Source: Mangifera indica
Taxonomy: Eukaryota > Streptophyta > Magnoliopsida > Sapindales > Anacardiaceae
Direction of reading: 5' to 3'
Length of the DNA: 64,000 nucleotides
NCBI RefSeq assembly: GCF_011075055.1
Contig: NC_058137.1
Location: 7,735,463-7,799,462 of the forward strand
Positions 11,649 through 23,553 of this stretch are shown piece after piece (the stretch's first letter is position 1; each line of letters starts with the position of its first letter). The notes beneath the pieces are model-generated. The model did no database searches. It worked only from the letters and a program-made list of their open reading frames with translations, and was not told where the DNA came from. The translations under genes were made by a program, and so were the position numbers.

Positions 11649-11951
11649 TAACGTTGAAGAGGAAGAGACATTATCTAGAAATCGTCAGAAAAAGTGAATC
11701 TGAAAGTTTGAAAACTTTAGAAAGAAAATATTGTTTCTAAAAACTTAGGTTAAAGAAAAATTGTTAGTTTTTAGGGTTTAGGAGAGAAATAAAATCAAAG
11801 TTAAGTTTATTTTTAATATTAAATATAAAATTATGATTTTACCTTTAAAACTAATTGACTTAACCGTTCATATGTGGATAAATAGGATTTTCAAATTTTA
11901 TTTGAGGAAACTTAGGAAAATATAATACTTTGGGTGGGAATAAATCCTTGG
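11649..11951. mobile_element. Right half of another Mutator-like MITE
   Basis: It contains the GTGAATCTGAAAGTTTGAAAA block, the GTTAGTTTTTAGGGTTTAGG block, AACCGTTCATATGTGGATAAA and the terminal TTTGGGTGGGAATAAATCCTTGG. These occur in the same order as the right half of the elements at 10.4-11.3 kb and 38.1-39.0 kb. No matching left half lies directly upstream; the inverted AAE-flank arm takes its place. Confidence 0.65.
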
Positions 11952-14130
11952 CGTAATACTTTATGGAATAGTCATTTTAGGCCAAATTAAAACATTTCAT
12001 GTGCGGGGCATCCTTCTAGTGCAAAAGTCTAAAATGAATATTCTCAACAGAGTGATGCCTCGTCTGCACTAAAAGTAACAGTGAAATACATTGAACATAA
12101 ACTGGAAAATCTCCATCATAAAAAAGGGTTATCAATCTTCCAAGTTTGATGTATCCAATAGCAAATGTTTGCAGGGCTTAAAAACTTGTCTCCAAACTCA
12201 AATCATCATCTTTCTGGACAAATCAAGAGCACCAATTGAGTTACTATTTTTTTAGCAAAGTGGGTAAGGGATATTACCATAAAAAACGGCCTTGAAGATG
12301 AGGATTGGGATGTTATAGCAAAACTAAGGTAGACTTAATCAAAAGCTTTAGGTAAATAGAGAAGTGGCTGATATGCTTGCAAAGATGAGGACAAGCAATA
12401 CCATTTGATGAGATCATTAACATTACGACATATATAGTGCCATGCCCACCAAGGGAATTGGAAAATTATTGCTGGGGACATGATTATGATAGCAACTGGC
12501 AAGGCAAATTTCAATCAAGCATTTTGTGTGGGAAAATTACAAATGGAGTATTAATTGGAAGTGGGTTTGTTCTCCAAAAAGCTTATCAAGAAATTGAGTA
12601 ATGCCGGTAATAGCACTTATTAGGAGGGGCCACAAATTAAAATTCAACTTCAATTATCAGAAGCTTAGCCCCTAAAATTGAAACCTTCTCACATGTCTCA
12701 ATGACAGTGAGCCTCAAGTCACTCTCATAGTCTCTTATGGTGAATTTATTATTCAGATAGCATTACCCTTTGTTTAACTTCAATGAACAATTCCTGTAAA
12801 TCCTCTGCTAAGTACACATTCATCCTCTTGATTCACTGTAAATTTGGCTGTTACACATCAGAATGCAAGGTCTTTGACCTAACATCACATGGGCTTTTGC
12901 AATAATAGCAACAAAGCTACCACATGGCTCTACTTTATTTAAGGAAGCTAAAGATTGCTTAAGAAGATATATGACGAGGAATCCTTCTAAGAAATCCATA
13001 ATGAAGACCCAGAAAGGTAGAACTCCTATCTGTATCTTTTATCATGGCACCAACAAAATTGAGAATTATTTGACCATATATTATTGATGGCAATTAGCAA
13101 TGCAGAATTCAACCAAGAATGGTGTTCTCCAAAGTGCTTATCAAGAAAGCCAATAGAGGAAAAGCGCTTTCCAAAATGTGGAAGTTATAAGCTTCAATTA
13201 TCAGAAAGAAACCCCAAAGAATGATTGCAAGCTACATGGAGCATGTGCTCTGGGGGACCGTGCTCTGGGGGACCATACTTTATTACATGGAGACTTAAAA
13301 ACAGGAGTAATAGCATGAGGGGTCTGTTTTATGCAGAGAAAAAAGTTAATAATTGTTTAAAGCTAAAAACAAACGAGTGAGATCTCCAGAATAACTAGTC
13401 CATTTACAAAATATGAAGTTGGAAGAATTGTCCGAACAAATGCATGGTTCCACAATATTTGGCCTTATATACAACAACCAGTCAAAGACAAAGTGACATA
13501 AACAAATTCAAACCTACTTTCTTGACATGAATCATATTCCAGAACTCTCATCTCCACCAACCTTTCGAATCCAAGTTAAGACTCTTCAGATTTTTTAAAT
13601 GGTCTTTAAGCTTTGAATTTGCTTAGTGATGAACCAAGAGCGCTTTATTTTGCTCTTTAAAGATTTCTTCCCCACCGACAGGAAGATGTACTTGAATGGT
13701 AATAAAAATATTTTAATAATTGGCTGAAGAAGATCAGAAGTACAGCGTCTAAGTGTTTCTTTTTTTTGATCAACCCACTGTACCAAATCATGTTTTCAAT
13801 TGACTCAGCAACAAAAGGACCTACTTCGATTAAAAACTGTACCAACGATACTTACACTAAATCAAAGATAGAATTTAGTGCAAAGGAGATGGTGATTATG
13901 ATGAACTGGATAATCTTTTTAAAGAGGTTTAGCTTGTAACTCAAGAGACTACATTCAATGTTAAGAAATTTTTGCAGAGTAATTTCATGTGTTACAAAAG
14001 AGCTCCCTTTCTCTTCTGTAATAGGACTAGAGGAAAGGTTATTTATGTTCTGACATGATATAGTCTCCCTCCGGGGATCCATGGCCACGACCTCGCCTCT
14101 GCTTATGAGTTCTTTGCTTGCAAGCTATGT
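11952..14130. other. Unassigned non-coding DNA with degenerate internal duplication
   Basis: No intact gene is seen. Two stretches, about 12,480-12,680 and 13,080-13,215, share an ordered set of phrases (GGCAA.TAGCAA, TTCTCCAAA, GCTTATCAAGAAA, TTCAATTATCAGAA) and look like an old direct duplication about 600 bp apart. Near 12,355-12,400 the plus strand reads REVADMLAKMR, reminiscent of the last RNase H motif of LINE elements, but the surroundings are too degraded to confirm. A 15-bp unit GTGCTCTGGGGGACC is tandemly doubled at about 13,248-13,276. Confidence 0.35.
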
Positions 14131-14378
14131 TGGAGAAAAGGAAATAAAACATTGTATAAAATAAGCAGGTGAGGAAATAGTCATGATCTCTCATTCATTT
14201 TTAGAAGCCTTTATATAGGCGTACATGAGCAATTTAAGCTAACAAACACAGTAAAAACACTATCCCATGAACAATAATAAACAGAGTTTACCGAAAAATA
14301 CATCCCATGTAAAACAGGAATATAACTTACACTAACAAAGAAGAAGGCACCACGTTATGCAACATGCGAACTGTAACA
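14131..14378 (-). repeat. LTR (or its 5' part) of the antisense chromovirus fragment
   Basis: On the minus strand a purine tract (14,379-14,396) is followed by TGTTACAG at 14,371-14,378, the expected start of an LTR. A TATA-like CCTATATAAAGG lies at about 14,209-14,220 on the same strand. The left boundary is uncertain. Confidence 0.5.
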
Positions 14379-15060
14379 GCTCCTCCCTCTTTGAAAAGCC
14401 TTGTCCTCAAAGCAGTGAAAAATTCGGGTAATCAAGAATAAAGGTCTGACGAAGAACCCAAGAAGTTCTTACTTCCAACCACGGCCACACACTGCCAAAA
14501 TGGCTTCAGGCTGCTTAAGGTCTTTAGAAACTTCAGGGCCAATATCAGGAAGATCAAGAGTAATTTCTATGGAAGATGGACCTTCATGTCGTTTAAGTAA
14601 TGACACGGGAAAGACCAGATGAATGTGGCTAGCTGGTGGAAGTTTTAACTCATATGCTACCTTGTCAATCTTTCGGATTACCTAAGGGGTCGGGTTGTAT
14701 AAGCGATCAAAAAGTTTGGTAGAGGATCCTTGATGCACCAATGTTTGCCGATATGGTTGAAGCCTTACAGACTGAGTCACTAACTTCAAATTTCTGTTCT
14801 ACCTGGCAACAATCATAGATTTATTTCATTCGATTTTGTGCTTCTCAAATTTGACATTGTAACTCCTAACATGTGTCATCTCATTGAAGGAGCAAATCTT
14901 CTATGACTTATACTTTTGTAGTTCCTGGGACATATGAAAGAAGAGTTAGGGGTGGCCTTCCCTAGACAACCTCAAAGGGAGAAGTTTGAGTTGAGGAGTG
15001 AACACTAGTATTATAGCAATACTTTGCCCATGCAACCTATTTTAGTAACACCTGCAAATA
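14379..15060 (-). pseudogene. Antisense Ty3/gypsy pol 3' fragment (integrase C terminus and chromodomain-like tail)
   Basis: Read on the minus strand, this region gives recognisable chromovirus blocks in order: a TSFHTSTQ/TPFEVVYGR-like integrase block (about 15,020-14,940, degenerate), QPYRQT (about 14,765), DRLYNP and VIRKIDKVAYELKLPPAS (about 14,700-14,640), then HLVFPVSLLKRH (about 14,610-14,580) and FEDKA-like residues before the purine tract. At least five stops interrupt it. It is a different lineage from the Tekay copy, closer to Tf2/Reina-like polyproteins by these motifs. The rest of the element is missing. Confidence 0.75.
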
Positions 15061-15099
15061 CGTCTTGAAAGTAAAATAGTCTTTATTCATGAGTATATG

Positions 15100-15900
15100 A
15101 TGTAATCATGATTAGATGTGATTTTTAAGCCAAAATGCAAGTTTTGGGAAACACACGGCTATGTATAGAGAGGTCATACTTGTGTGTTGTGTCACATCAG
15201 TCAGATAAGATTGATTATGTATAAATTTCAAATTTAAGTGATACACGGTCTTGTGCTTTAGACACACACTTGCATGTGCTATAGGCATTTTCAATTAATA
15301 TATGGCACATTGTTGCGAATTAGAGATTATTATTCATAATCCTTAAACACACAAAATCTCAGAGAGAGAGCGAGGTGTTTGGCTCAAATATTCATGCCTT
15401 ACATTGGCAATTTCTCCCACTTTTGGAAAAGATCGCTCTATTACATGAACCTATTATTTATTTGTCAATTTGCGCCTAGCTGACTTCAGTTATACAATCA
15501 TATTTGACGTTCGATCAAATTTAATAATCAATTGCTTTTATTTGAGGCTATAATTCTTCCAAACTTTTCTATCAAAACCATATTTATGATATATGTAGTT
15601 AAACATTACTGATACTCGTATACCAGATCGTTATGCATGAAACTGGTCAAGATATCACATAAAATGAGTCTTGCTTCTTACATGTATGATGTGTGTCCAC
15701 ATCATGTTTGTGCAAGGCATCATTCAAATTTTTATCTCTTCGACAGTTGCGACTCCATCTTAACCTGATTTACGGTCTCCAAAGTCTTTTGCTCATCTAA
15801 GATATTGTGCATTATGAAATGCCACACATTGTAATTATCCCTATTCAGTATCATTCTCATTTAAATCAATCATTTTGTCCTAGGATGTTATAGTTAACTA
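15100..15900 (+). repeat. Old LTR-like repeat
   Basis: The stretch 15,130-15,390 resembles the LTR remnant after the pol fossil at 2.84 kb (same strand). No internal region is attached, so it may be a solo LTR. Boundaries are approximate. Confidence 0.4.
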
Positions 15901-16120
15901 GATCACAAAGACATATATCAAACATGACTCAATCAGTGTAACCAAATGAACATTAATTGTCGCAATTAAGTATTAAAATTTAAAATATCTCACATAAGAC
16001 AAAATCGAAAATTCACTATGTTTTCAATCATCTTCCATGACTCAAACGCTTGACATTTTAAAATTGAATCTAATTGTGCCAATATTAATTTTGGATGAGA
16101 ATTTAACTTAATTATGTCAA
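15901..16120. other. Old repeat flanking the Tekay insertion (left part)
   Basis: Non-coding DNA that was continuous with 26,081 onward before the Tekay element landed. The 5-bp target copy GTCAA is 16,116-16,120. Confidence 0.6.
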
Positions 16121-16159
16121 TGTAATATTCACCTTTTAATTATTATTATCATTAGTATA

Positions 16160-16195
<36 letters not shown>

Positions 16196-18717
16196 TAAAT
16201 AGGATAAAATTTAAATTTTAGGGGATAAGGTGAGTTTAATTTTTAAAAATATTTTATTAGGTAAAATCTAGATAATAGTTAAATCTTTCCATTAAGAGAT
16301 GAGATATTTTATTGGTGATAAATGTGGATTTATTTCAAAACTTATTTTTCTTTAAAGAAAAATAAAATCATTATTAATAAAGGGAGAGAGAGGATTTTCT
16401 TATTTTCAAAACAAAGAGCAAAGTTTGGAGTAATGATTTTAGGAAGAGAAGAATTGTGAGTAGGAGACTAAAGCAAGGAAATAGTGTTGTTTTATTTCAT
16501 TAAGGTATGTCTTAATATTTTATTATTTTGATATATAGGTGTTTTATGATTTAAAGATTAGGGTTTCTTTTAGGATTCGACTCAATTTTGCATTGTAAAT
16601 TGTTTGTTTCATGATAGTTTTATATTAGTTTGTAAATTTACTAAAAACAAAAGGAAATTATGTACCTTTAATTCTATTTTTATTTTATATATTAATTTCG
16701 TTTTATGAAAAGAAAGAAAAAATAATAATAATACAATTTTTTAGTAATTTGTCGATATCTTAATTTTGTAAAAGATTTATTTATTTTTATATATATTTTT
16801 TTCATCGTTTTCAATTTAAATATTTTTTTTACATAAATCAATATGTCTAGTTATGTTCTGAAAATTTTCATAATTTTATCTATTTAATATAATTTATTAA
16901 AATTGTTAAAGTATTGAGTGTTAAACCTAAAATTTATTTGACAGAATTTGTGACCAGTAAAAAAATATAATTTTCAGTTTCTTTTTGAATTGATTGTGAC
17001 TCGAATAATTTTTTTATAAGTAAATTAGCATATATAGTTTAATTCTGGAAGTTTTCAAAATTTTGTAAATTTTATGTTATCTACTAAAATTATTATAAGA
17101 GTATATGTTCAATCTGGAATGTTTTTGGCAGTGTTAATGGTTTGTGATAAAAATTTCGTTTTGCATGACTTTTAAAATATTTTTGGGTTCATATTTATTT
17201 GATAAAAACGTCAATATGTTAAGTTTATATTTGCAAAATTTCGTGAATTTTCGAGTTATACAGAATTTTATAAAATTGCTGGAAGCATGAACTGTCAAAC
17301 TTGAAAACTGTTGCTGTGATTAGGAGCTGTGGACGGAAGTAATTTTTTTTAGAAGTTTATATTTATTTTTTTTTGGCTGAATAATTTTTGGGTAAACCAT
17401 CTATATGTCTTCTTTGTCCCTGCAAAGTTTTGTAATGTTTTAATTTGTGTAAAAATTTATAAAATTCATAGAACAAAGGTTATACAGTATAAATATGTGT
17501 TAGTTAAGTCTAGGATTATTCACCTTAGACACTATTAGAATTTGTAAAATTAGTTTTGGAATTGAGGATTTTCAGCGGGATTTAAGGATATTACTAAGAG
17601 TATTATTACAATTTGAATTCATTGGTTTTGGCTAGGATCCGAATAGGTTGTACGTGATAGCTTGGATCGTATAAGGGTTTGTGTAGGCTTTTGCTGGTAG
17701 TCGAGGTAAGTAGAAACTATTCTTTTTGTATGCATATATGTTTGGAAATGATACTCAAAACAAACCCAAAGAATTTCTACAAATGCTTTGTTTATATAAT
17801 ATATATATATATATATGTTTCTTTGATTTATATATATATATAATTGTTTTGCTCACATACCTGGGTTGTAAGTTATATAAATGATATTTCATTCTGTTTG
17901 TATCAAATGACTTTTGCAAGTTATAAAATATTTTCGTATACTTTTTGTTCCACTTAAATTTTAATTATTCAGACATTGATTCAATAAAATTATTTATGGT
18001 ACATTTATGATTTGAAATTTTGTTTATATATATACGGTTTTGACTCATTGTCCGTAGTCTCTGAATATCTGCTCTGAACTCTGAAACTATAAGTTTGGTC
18101 CAGCTGGATTATTTGTTCTGTTATGCACATTTTTGAAATTCTGGTCGGGTCACCGGGATTACAGGTGACATTTGATTCTGAAATTCTGGCCGGGTCACCG
18201 GGAGTACAGGTGACACTACGTGACAAGAGTTTAAAATAAATTTTAACTTAAGTTTGATAGTTTGAAAGGTTCTGAAATAATTTATTTATTTATTTATTTG
18301 TGATTTTATATGTGTAAGCACTTGGTTTTTTGTTTGACCTTCTTTTATTTGATTTTCTTTATTAATGTTTAAATTAAATGTTTAAGTATGCATATATAAC
18401 ATTTAGCTTCTGCTTACTGAGTTGACGGCTTACCCCTCGTCATTAACATTTTTGCAGATTAAAGATGTCATAAAGTGTGAGTTTCTGTTTAGCTTTGGGG
18501 AATGAAGAATAAAAGAAGTTAGCTGGGAAGATTGGCTAAGAGAAAAAAAAATAATAAATTAGTTTAGTAACTATTTGATTGTATGTTTTGTTTGAAAGAT
18601 TTTTGTTTTTCATGCTTTTTGTGGTTGAAAAACTTTGTATTCAAGATTTGACTTTATTTAAGGGATTTATGAAGTCTTTTGAAATCATATGTTTTATTAT
18701 AGTTTTGGGGTGTTACA
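16121..18717 (+). repeat. 5' LTR of the Tekay element
   Basis: It begins TGTAATATTC and ends GGTGTTACA. It carries a 12-unit (ATT)n tract at 16,160-16,195, (AT)n tracts near 17,800 and a twofold 45-bp tandem repeat at about 18,136-18,215. Long LTRs are usual in this clade. Confidence 0.97.
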
Positions 18718-18721
18718 GTTG

Positions 18722-18733
18722 TGGTATCAGAGC
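18722..18733 (+). other. Primer-binding site (initiator tRNA-Met)
   Basis: TGGTATCAGAGC lies four bases after the 5' LTR end. It is the standard complement of the 3' end of plant initiator tRNA-Met and would prime minus-strand cDNA synthesis. Confidence 0.95.
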
Positions 18734-18903
18734 TTTAGGTTTAAGATTCTGTAGACTTTTAAGATGATTTAATTTGTGTTGTGGTAATATGATTTAGCAA
18801 TAAAATCATGTTATATGATTATCTTTAGATAAATTTAGTATATATATAGGCTTATATTTTTAGTTTACACTAAAGTTTTGCTAATTTTGATATTGTCATT
18901 AAG

Positions 18904-20247
18904 ATGCCACCACGTAGATCTGCTACAAGGCAAGACCCTTCAGCTTCAAGAGATGACAATCAAGATAATGACAACATTACCCTTCGTCAACTTGCTCAAG
19001 AAAGCAACCCGATGTTGTATGCGATTAATAAATTTCTAGAAAGTCAAGCTCGAGTCTTGGAGCAATTAGCAAATGGTCAAGCCCCCGCAAGGCAGGATGT
19101 GAGGAATGAAGAACAAGATGTTAATGCTAGTGGTGCAACGTTGGAGCAATTTAAGAAGTTAGGACCTCCTGTCTTCAAAGGGACCACAGATCCTATGGTA
19201 GCTGAAGCTTGGTTGAAGCAAATGCAAAAGATATTCACAGCTATGGGGTGTAGTGATAATCAAAAGGTTGTCTTTGCTACATTTATGCTTCAAGGTGAGG
19301 CTGATCATTGGTGGGAGGCTACTTCACGTCTTTTAAGGAATTAATTGGGTGCAGCCCCTATTACTTGGAGTAGGTTTGAAGAGGTTTTCAATGAGAAATA
19401 CTTTCCTGATCATGTGCGCTTTAAGATGGAGGCTGATTTTCTTAGTCTAATTCAAGGTGACAAATCTGTGGCTGAGTATGAAGAAAAGTTTACTACTCTA
19501 TCTCGTTTTACAGCAGGACTTATAAAGGATGAAGGTAGTCGTTGTCGACGTTTCTTTGAGGGTTTAAGACCAGCTATCAAGAGTCGATTGTCTATTCTAA
19601 AGTTGAATACTTATGCTGATATGGTTGAGCGGGCAATGATAGCAGAGAGATATTTAGCTGAGTCTCAGAATGCTCGAGACAAACGGAGTAAGCAGTTTAA
19701 GCCTGGTGGCAATCGTAGTGGTGGTTCAAGCAAGCAAATTGGTTCTTTTCAACCTCGAAATTTGGGTGGTTCATCTCAAAAGCCTATGGGAGGGGGATCT
19801 CTTCAGAATAATATAGCATCACTTTGTAGTTTTTGTGGTAGGGCACATTCTGGAGAATGTCACAGAAAGACTGGAGCTTGTTTTAACTGTGGACAGATAG
19901 GGCATTTAGTCAAAGACTGCCCAAAGAAGCGTGGTGTTTTTAGCACTCAAAATGTTGAAGGTCAAAACAAGAAGCCAAAGACTCAAGGACGAGTATTTGC
20001 CATGACTAATCAAGATGTTGAGGCTTCCAACGATGTGGTGGCAGGTACATTATCTCTATTTTCTAAGGAAGCTAAAGCTTTATTTGACTCTGGTGCAACT
20101 CATTCTTTTGTATCATGTGCTTTTACTTGTCATTGTGAGAAATCCCCTGAGCCACTAAAATACCCTTTATCAATCGCTACTCCTCTAGGTGATTGTGTGT
20201 GGATTGATTGTGTTTATAAGTCTTGTGAAAATTTGCCTTGGGGGTAG
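18904..20247 (+). pseudogene. gag and protease region of the Tekay element, interrupted by one stop codon
   Basis: It is one frame from 18,904 to 20,247, broken by a TAA at 19,342-19,344. The N-terminal part begins MPPRRS. The capsid/gag domain spans the stop (blocks PVFKGTTDP, WLKQM, FMLQGEADHWWEA before it; WSRFEEVF, YFPDHVR after it). A CCHC zinc knuckle CFNCGQIGHLVKDC is at about 19,880-19,921, and the aspartic protease DSGATHSFVS is at about 20,086. The stop sits where a CAA codon would need only a C-to-T change. The frame closes at 20,245-20,247. The continuation of protease and all of RT is one frame over, so a second lesion lies near 20,220-20,230. Gag forms the particle; protease cleaves the polyprotein. 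Confidence 0.9.
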
Positions 20248-23200
20248 AAAATTTCTTGTAGATCTTTTACCCTTAGAGATGTATGACTTTGATGTTATTC
20301 TAGGGATGAATTGGTTAGCAAAGTATCATGCTAGTATTAATTGTTTTTCCAAGGAGGTTATTTTTCATATATCAGAAGATGAAGCTTTTCGATTTCAAGG
20401 GGCACAAAGTTCCTATAGTGGGTTGATTTCGGCAGTTAGAGTTAGAAACTTAGTAAATAAAAGAAGTGGGGGATTTGTGGCTTGTGTTACAGTTGATAAG
20501 GATAAAGAGGCAAGACTTGAGGATATTCTGATAGTTAGAGATTTTTCAGATGTATTTCCAGAAGACTTACCAGGCTTACCTCCTGATCGAGAGATTGAAT
20601 TTGCAATTGATTTATTACCTGGGACTGCTCCAATTTCTAAGGCTCCATATAGGATGGCACCTTTAGAGTTAAAAGAGTTGAAGGTTCAATTGCAAGAGTT
20701 ATTGGATAAAAGACTCATCCGTCCTAGTGTTTCACCTTGGGGTGCTCCTGTATTATTTGTGAAGAAAAAAGATGGGTCTATGAGATTATGCATTGACTAT
20801 CGTCAGCTGAACTTGGTCACCATTAAAAACAAGTATCCTCTTCCTAGGATTGACGACCTATTTGATCAATTGCAAGGTGCAGCAGTGTTTTCAAAGATTG
20901 ACTTACGATCAGGGTACCATCAATTGAAGATTAAGCCTGATGATGTGCCAAAGACAGCATTTCGTACTCGTTATGGGCATTATGAATTTTTAGTCATGCC
21001 TTTCGGGTTAACTAATGCTCCAGCAGCTTTTATGGACTTGATGAATAGAGTATTTCAAAATTATTTGGATCAATTTGTTATTGTATTTATAGATGATATA
21101 TTGGTTTTCTCTAAGAGTGAGGAGGAACATGAAGAACATTTAAGGATTGTTTTACAAACCCTTCGAGAGAAAAAGTTTTATGCAAAATTTAAAAAGTGTG
21201 AGTTCTGGATAGACAAGGTGGTGTTTTTGGGACATGTGGTAACTAAGGATGGAATTAGTGTTGACCCTTCTAAGATTGAAGCTGTGGTGAATTGGCAACG
21301 ACCTGCTAATGTTACAGAAGTTAGAAGTTTTTTGGGGTTAGCTGGTTATTATAGGCGATTTGTGGAAGGATTTTCTAGTCTTGCATCACCTTTGACTCAG
21401 CTGACAAGAAAAGATGTCAAATTTCATTGGGATGAGGAGTGTGAGAAGAGTTTTCAAGAGTTAAAGAAAAGATTGGTTTCTGCACCGGTGCTAACTGTTC
21501 CTTCAAGCGGTGGTGGTTTTATCATTTATAGTGATGCATCTAAGAAAGGTTTGGGATGTGTGTTGATGCAACATGGTAAGGTGGTGGCTTATGCTTCTAG
21601 GCAACTGAAAAATTATGAACGAAATTATCCTACTCATGATCTGGAGTTGGCAGCTGTGGTTTTTGCTTTAAAGATCTGGAGGCATTACCTCTATGGGGAA
21701 ACTTGTGAGATTTTCACTGATCATAAAAGCTTGAAGTATTTATTTACCCAAAAAGAGTTAAATTTGAGGCAAAGGAGATGGTTAGAACTTGTGAAGGATT
21801 ATGATTGTCGTATTCATTATCATCCAGGGAAGGCTAATGTGGTAGCTGATGCTCTTAGTAGAAAATCATTTGGGGGTATAGCAAATTTAATTTGTACTCA
21901 GAAACATATATTGGATGATTTGAGGAAATATGAAGTCATGGTGGTATTACCTGGCTATAGTGGTTTTCTGGCAAACATAAAGGTTCAACCAATGTTAATT
22001 GAAAGAATTAAAATGGCTCAGAAGGAGGATCCGTTATTATTGGAAATTGTAAATGAAGTAAAGAAAGGAAATAAGTTGGAATTTGGATTGTCTGACGATG
22101 ATATTTTAAGGTTTGGGAAACGAATTTGTGTGCCTAATGATAATAATTTGAAAAAGGAAATTTTGAGTGAAGCTCATGAATCTGCATATAGCGTTCATCC
22201 AGGGGGTACTAAAATGTATCGTGATTTGAGAAATAACTTTTGGTGGAGAAACATGAAGAATGATATTGCTGATTATGTCTCTAAATGTTTGGTGTGCCAA
22301 CAAGTAAAGATTGAACATCAAAGACCTGGGGGACCTCTACAGCCTTTGTCTATTCCTGAATGGAAATGGGACCATATTACTATGGATTTTGTGAGTGGTT
22401 TGCCTCGTTCAAAAAGGGGATTTGATTCTATATGGGTGGTGGTTGATCGTTTGACTAAATCAGCACATTTCTTGGCAGTGAAAATCACCTATAATATGTT
22501 TCAGTTGGCTGACTTATTTATTCGAGAGGTTGTGAGATTGCATGGAGTTCCTCAATCTATTGTGTCGGATAGAGATGCATGTTTCACCTCTAAATTTTGG
22601 GTAAGTTTGCACCAAAATCTTGGGACAAAACTTAGTTTTAGCACTGCTTTCCATCCTCAAACTGATGGTCAATCTGAAAGGACTATCCAAACCCTTGAAG
22701 ATATGTTGAGAGCATGTATGCTAGACTTGGGTGGTTCTTGGGAAGACCATTTACCACTAATAGAGTTTGCTTATAATAACAGTTTCCACTCTAGTATTGG
22801 TATGGCTCCTTATGAAGCTTTGTATGGTCGGAAGTGTAGATCACCTATTTGTTGGGAAGAAGTTGGAGAAAGGAAGTTGCTAGGACCAGAGCTCGTTCAG
22901 ATTACATCTGACAAAATTAAGTTGATTAGAGAAAGGCTTCGCACAGCTCAAAGTAGACAAAAGAGTTATGCTGATCATCGTAGACGAGAGTTGGAATTTG
23001 AGGTTGGAGATTTTGTTTTTCTGAAGGTGTCACCTTGGAAAGGAGTTTTTCGGTTTGGAAAGAGAGGGAAGCTAAGCCCTAGGTTTATAGGGCCATTCGA
23101 AATTTTGGAGAGGATTGGTGCAGTTGCATACCGTGTGGCCTTACCACCAAGTCTCTCAAGGCTTCACAATGTATTTCATGTTTCGGCATTAAGGAAATAT

Positions 23201-23437
23201 TTGGCGGACCCATCCCATGTTTTAGACTATCAGCCAATCGAAATCTCTGAAGATTTGTCATATGAAGAGCAAGCCTTAGAAGTCATTGATAGAAAAGAGC
23301 AATTTCTAAGGAATAGAGTTATTCCATTGGTAAAGGTGCGTTGGAGAAATCACTCGTTAGAAGAGGCCACGTGGGAGCAAGAGGCTGAAATAAAGGAGAA
23401 GTATCCTCAACTTTTTGAAGCTTTAGGTATGTACTAA
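20189..23437 (+). CDS. pol of the Tekay element: RT, RNase H, integrase, chromodomain-like tail
   Basis: A long uninterrupted frame in +2 relative to gag, usable from about 20,225. It has the protease tail with [11 protein letters not shown] (about 33-43 of this frame), RT with LCIDYRQLN and catalytic FIDDILVFS (about 300-308), RNase H with IIYSDAS and the [14 protein letters not shown] blocks (about 445-560), the integrase H-H-C-C zinc region ending CLVCQQ, the DDE core ([12 protein letters not shown]; the [13 protein letters not shown] block) and a chromodomain-type C terminus. All catalytic blocks look normal. The frame has no start codon of its own and depends on readthrough or frameshift from gag, or on supply of its enzymes to other copies only if a chance internal start is used. 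It ends at a TAA 19 bp before the polypurine tract. Confidence 0.93.
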   Translation: MIVCGLIVFISLVKICLGGRKFLVDLLPLEMYDFDVILGMNWLAKYHASINCFSKEVIFHISEDEAFRFQGAQSSYSGLISAVRVRNLVNKRSGGFVACVTVDKDKEARLEDILIVRDFSDVFPEDLPGLPPDREIEFAIDLLPGTAPISKAPYRMAPLELKELKVQLQELLDKRLIRPSVSPWGAPVLFVKKKDGSMRLCIDYRQLNLVTIKNKYPLPRIDDLFDQLQGAAVFSKIDLRSGYHQLKIKPDDVPKTAFRTRYGHYEFLVMPFGLTNAPAAFMDLMNRVFQNYLDQFVIVFIDDILVFSKSEEEHEEHLRIVLQTLREKKFYAKFKKCEFWIDKVVFLGHVVTKDGISVDPSKIEAVVNWQRPANVTEVRSFLGLAGYYRRFVEGFSSLASPLTQLTRKDVKFHWDEECEKSFQELKKRLVSAPVLTVPSSGGGFIIYSDASKKGLGCVLMQHGKVVAYASRQLKNYERNYPTHDLELAAVVFALKIWRHYLYGETCEIFTDHKSLKYLFTQKELNLRQRRWLELVKDYDCRIHYHPGKANVVADALSRKSFGGIANLICTQKHILDDLRKYEVMVVLPGYSGFLANIKVQPMLIERIKMAQKEDPLLLEIVNEVKKGNKLEFGLSDDDILRFGKRICVPNDNNLKKEILSEAHESAYSVHPGGTKMYRDLRNNFWWRNMKNDIADYVSKCLVCQQVKIEHQRPGGPLQPLSIPEWKWDHITMDFVSGLPRSKRGFDSIWVVVDRLTKSAHFLAVKITYNMFQLADLFIREVVRLHGVPQSIVSDRDACFTSKFWVSLHQNLGTKLSFSTAFHPQTDGQSERTIQTLEDMLRACMLDLGGSWEDHLPLIEFAYNNSFHSSIGMAPYEALYGRKCRSPICWEEVGERKLLGPELVQITSDKIKLIRERLRTAQSRQKSYADHRRRELEFEVGDFVFLKVSPWKGVFRFGKRGKLSPRFIGPFEILERIGAVAYRVALPPSLSRLHNVFHVSALRKYLADPSHVLDYQPIEISEDLSYEEQALEVIDRKEQFLRNRVIPLVKVRWRNHSLEEATWEQEAEIKEKYPQLFEALGMY

Positions 23438-23460
23438 TTTCGAGGACGAAATTTTTTTTT

Positions 23461-23472
23461 AGGGGGGAGAAT
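23461..23472 (+). other. Polypurine tract of the Tekay element
   Basis: AGGGGGGAGAAT directly precedes the 3' LTR. It would prime plus-strand cDNA. Confidence 0.9.
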
Positions 23473-23511
23473 TGTAATATTCACCTTTTAATTATTATTA
23501 TCATTAGTATA

Positions 23512-23553
<42 letters not shown>

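Noticed and set aside
18005..18226. 73-codon minus ORF with CTPGDPARISES repeats, also at 25,363-25,584
   Set aside because: Product of the doubled 45-bp LTR motif; present once in each LTR.
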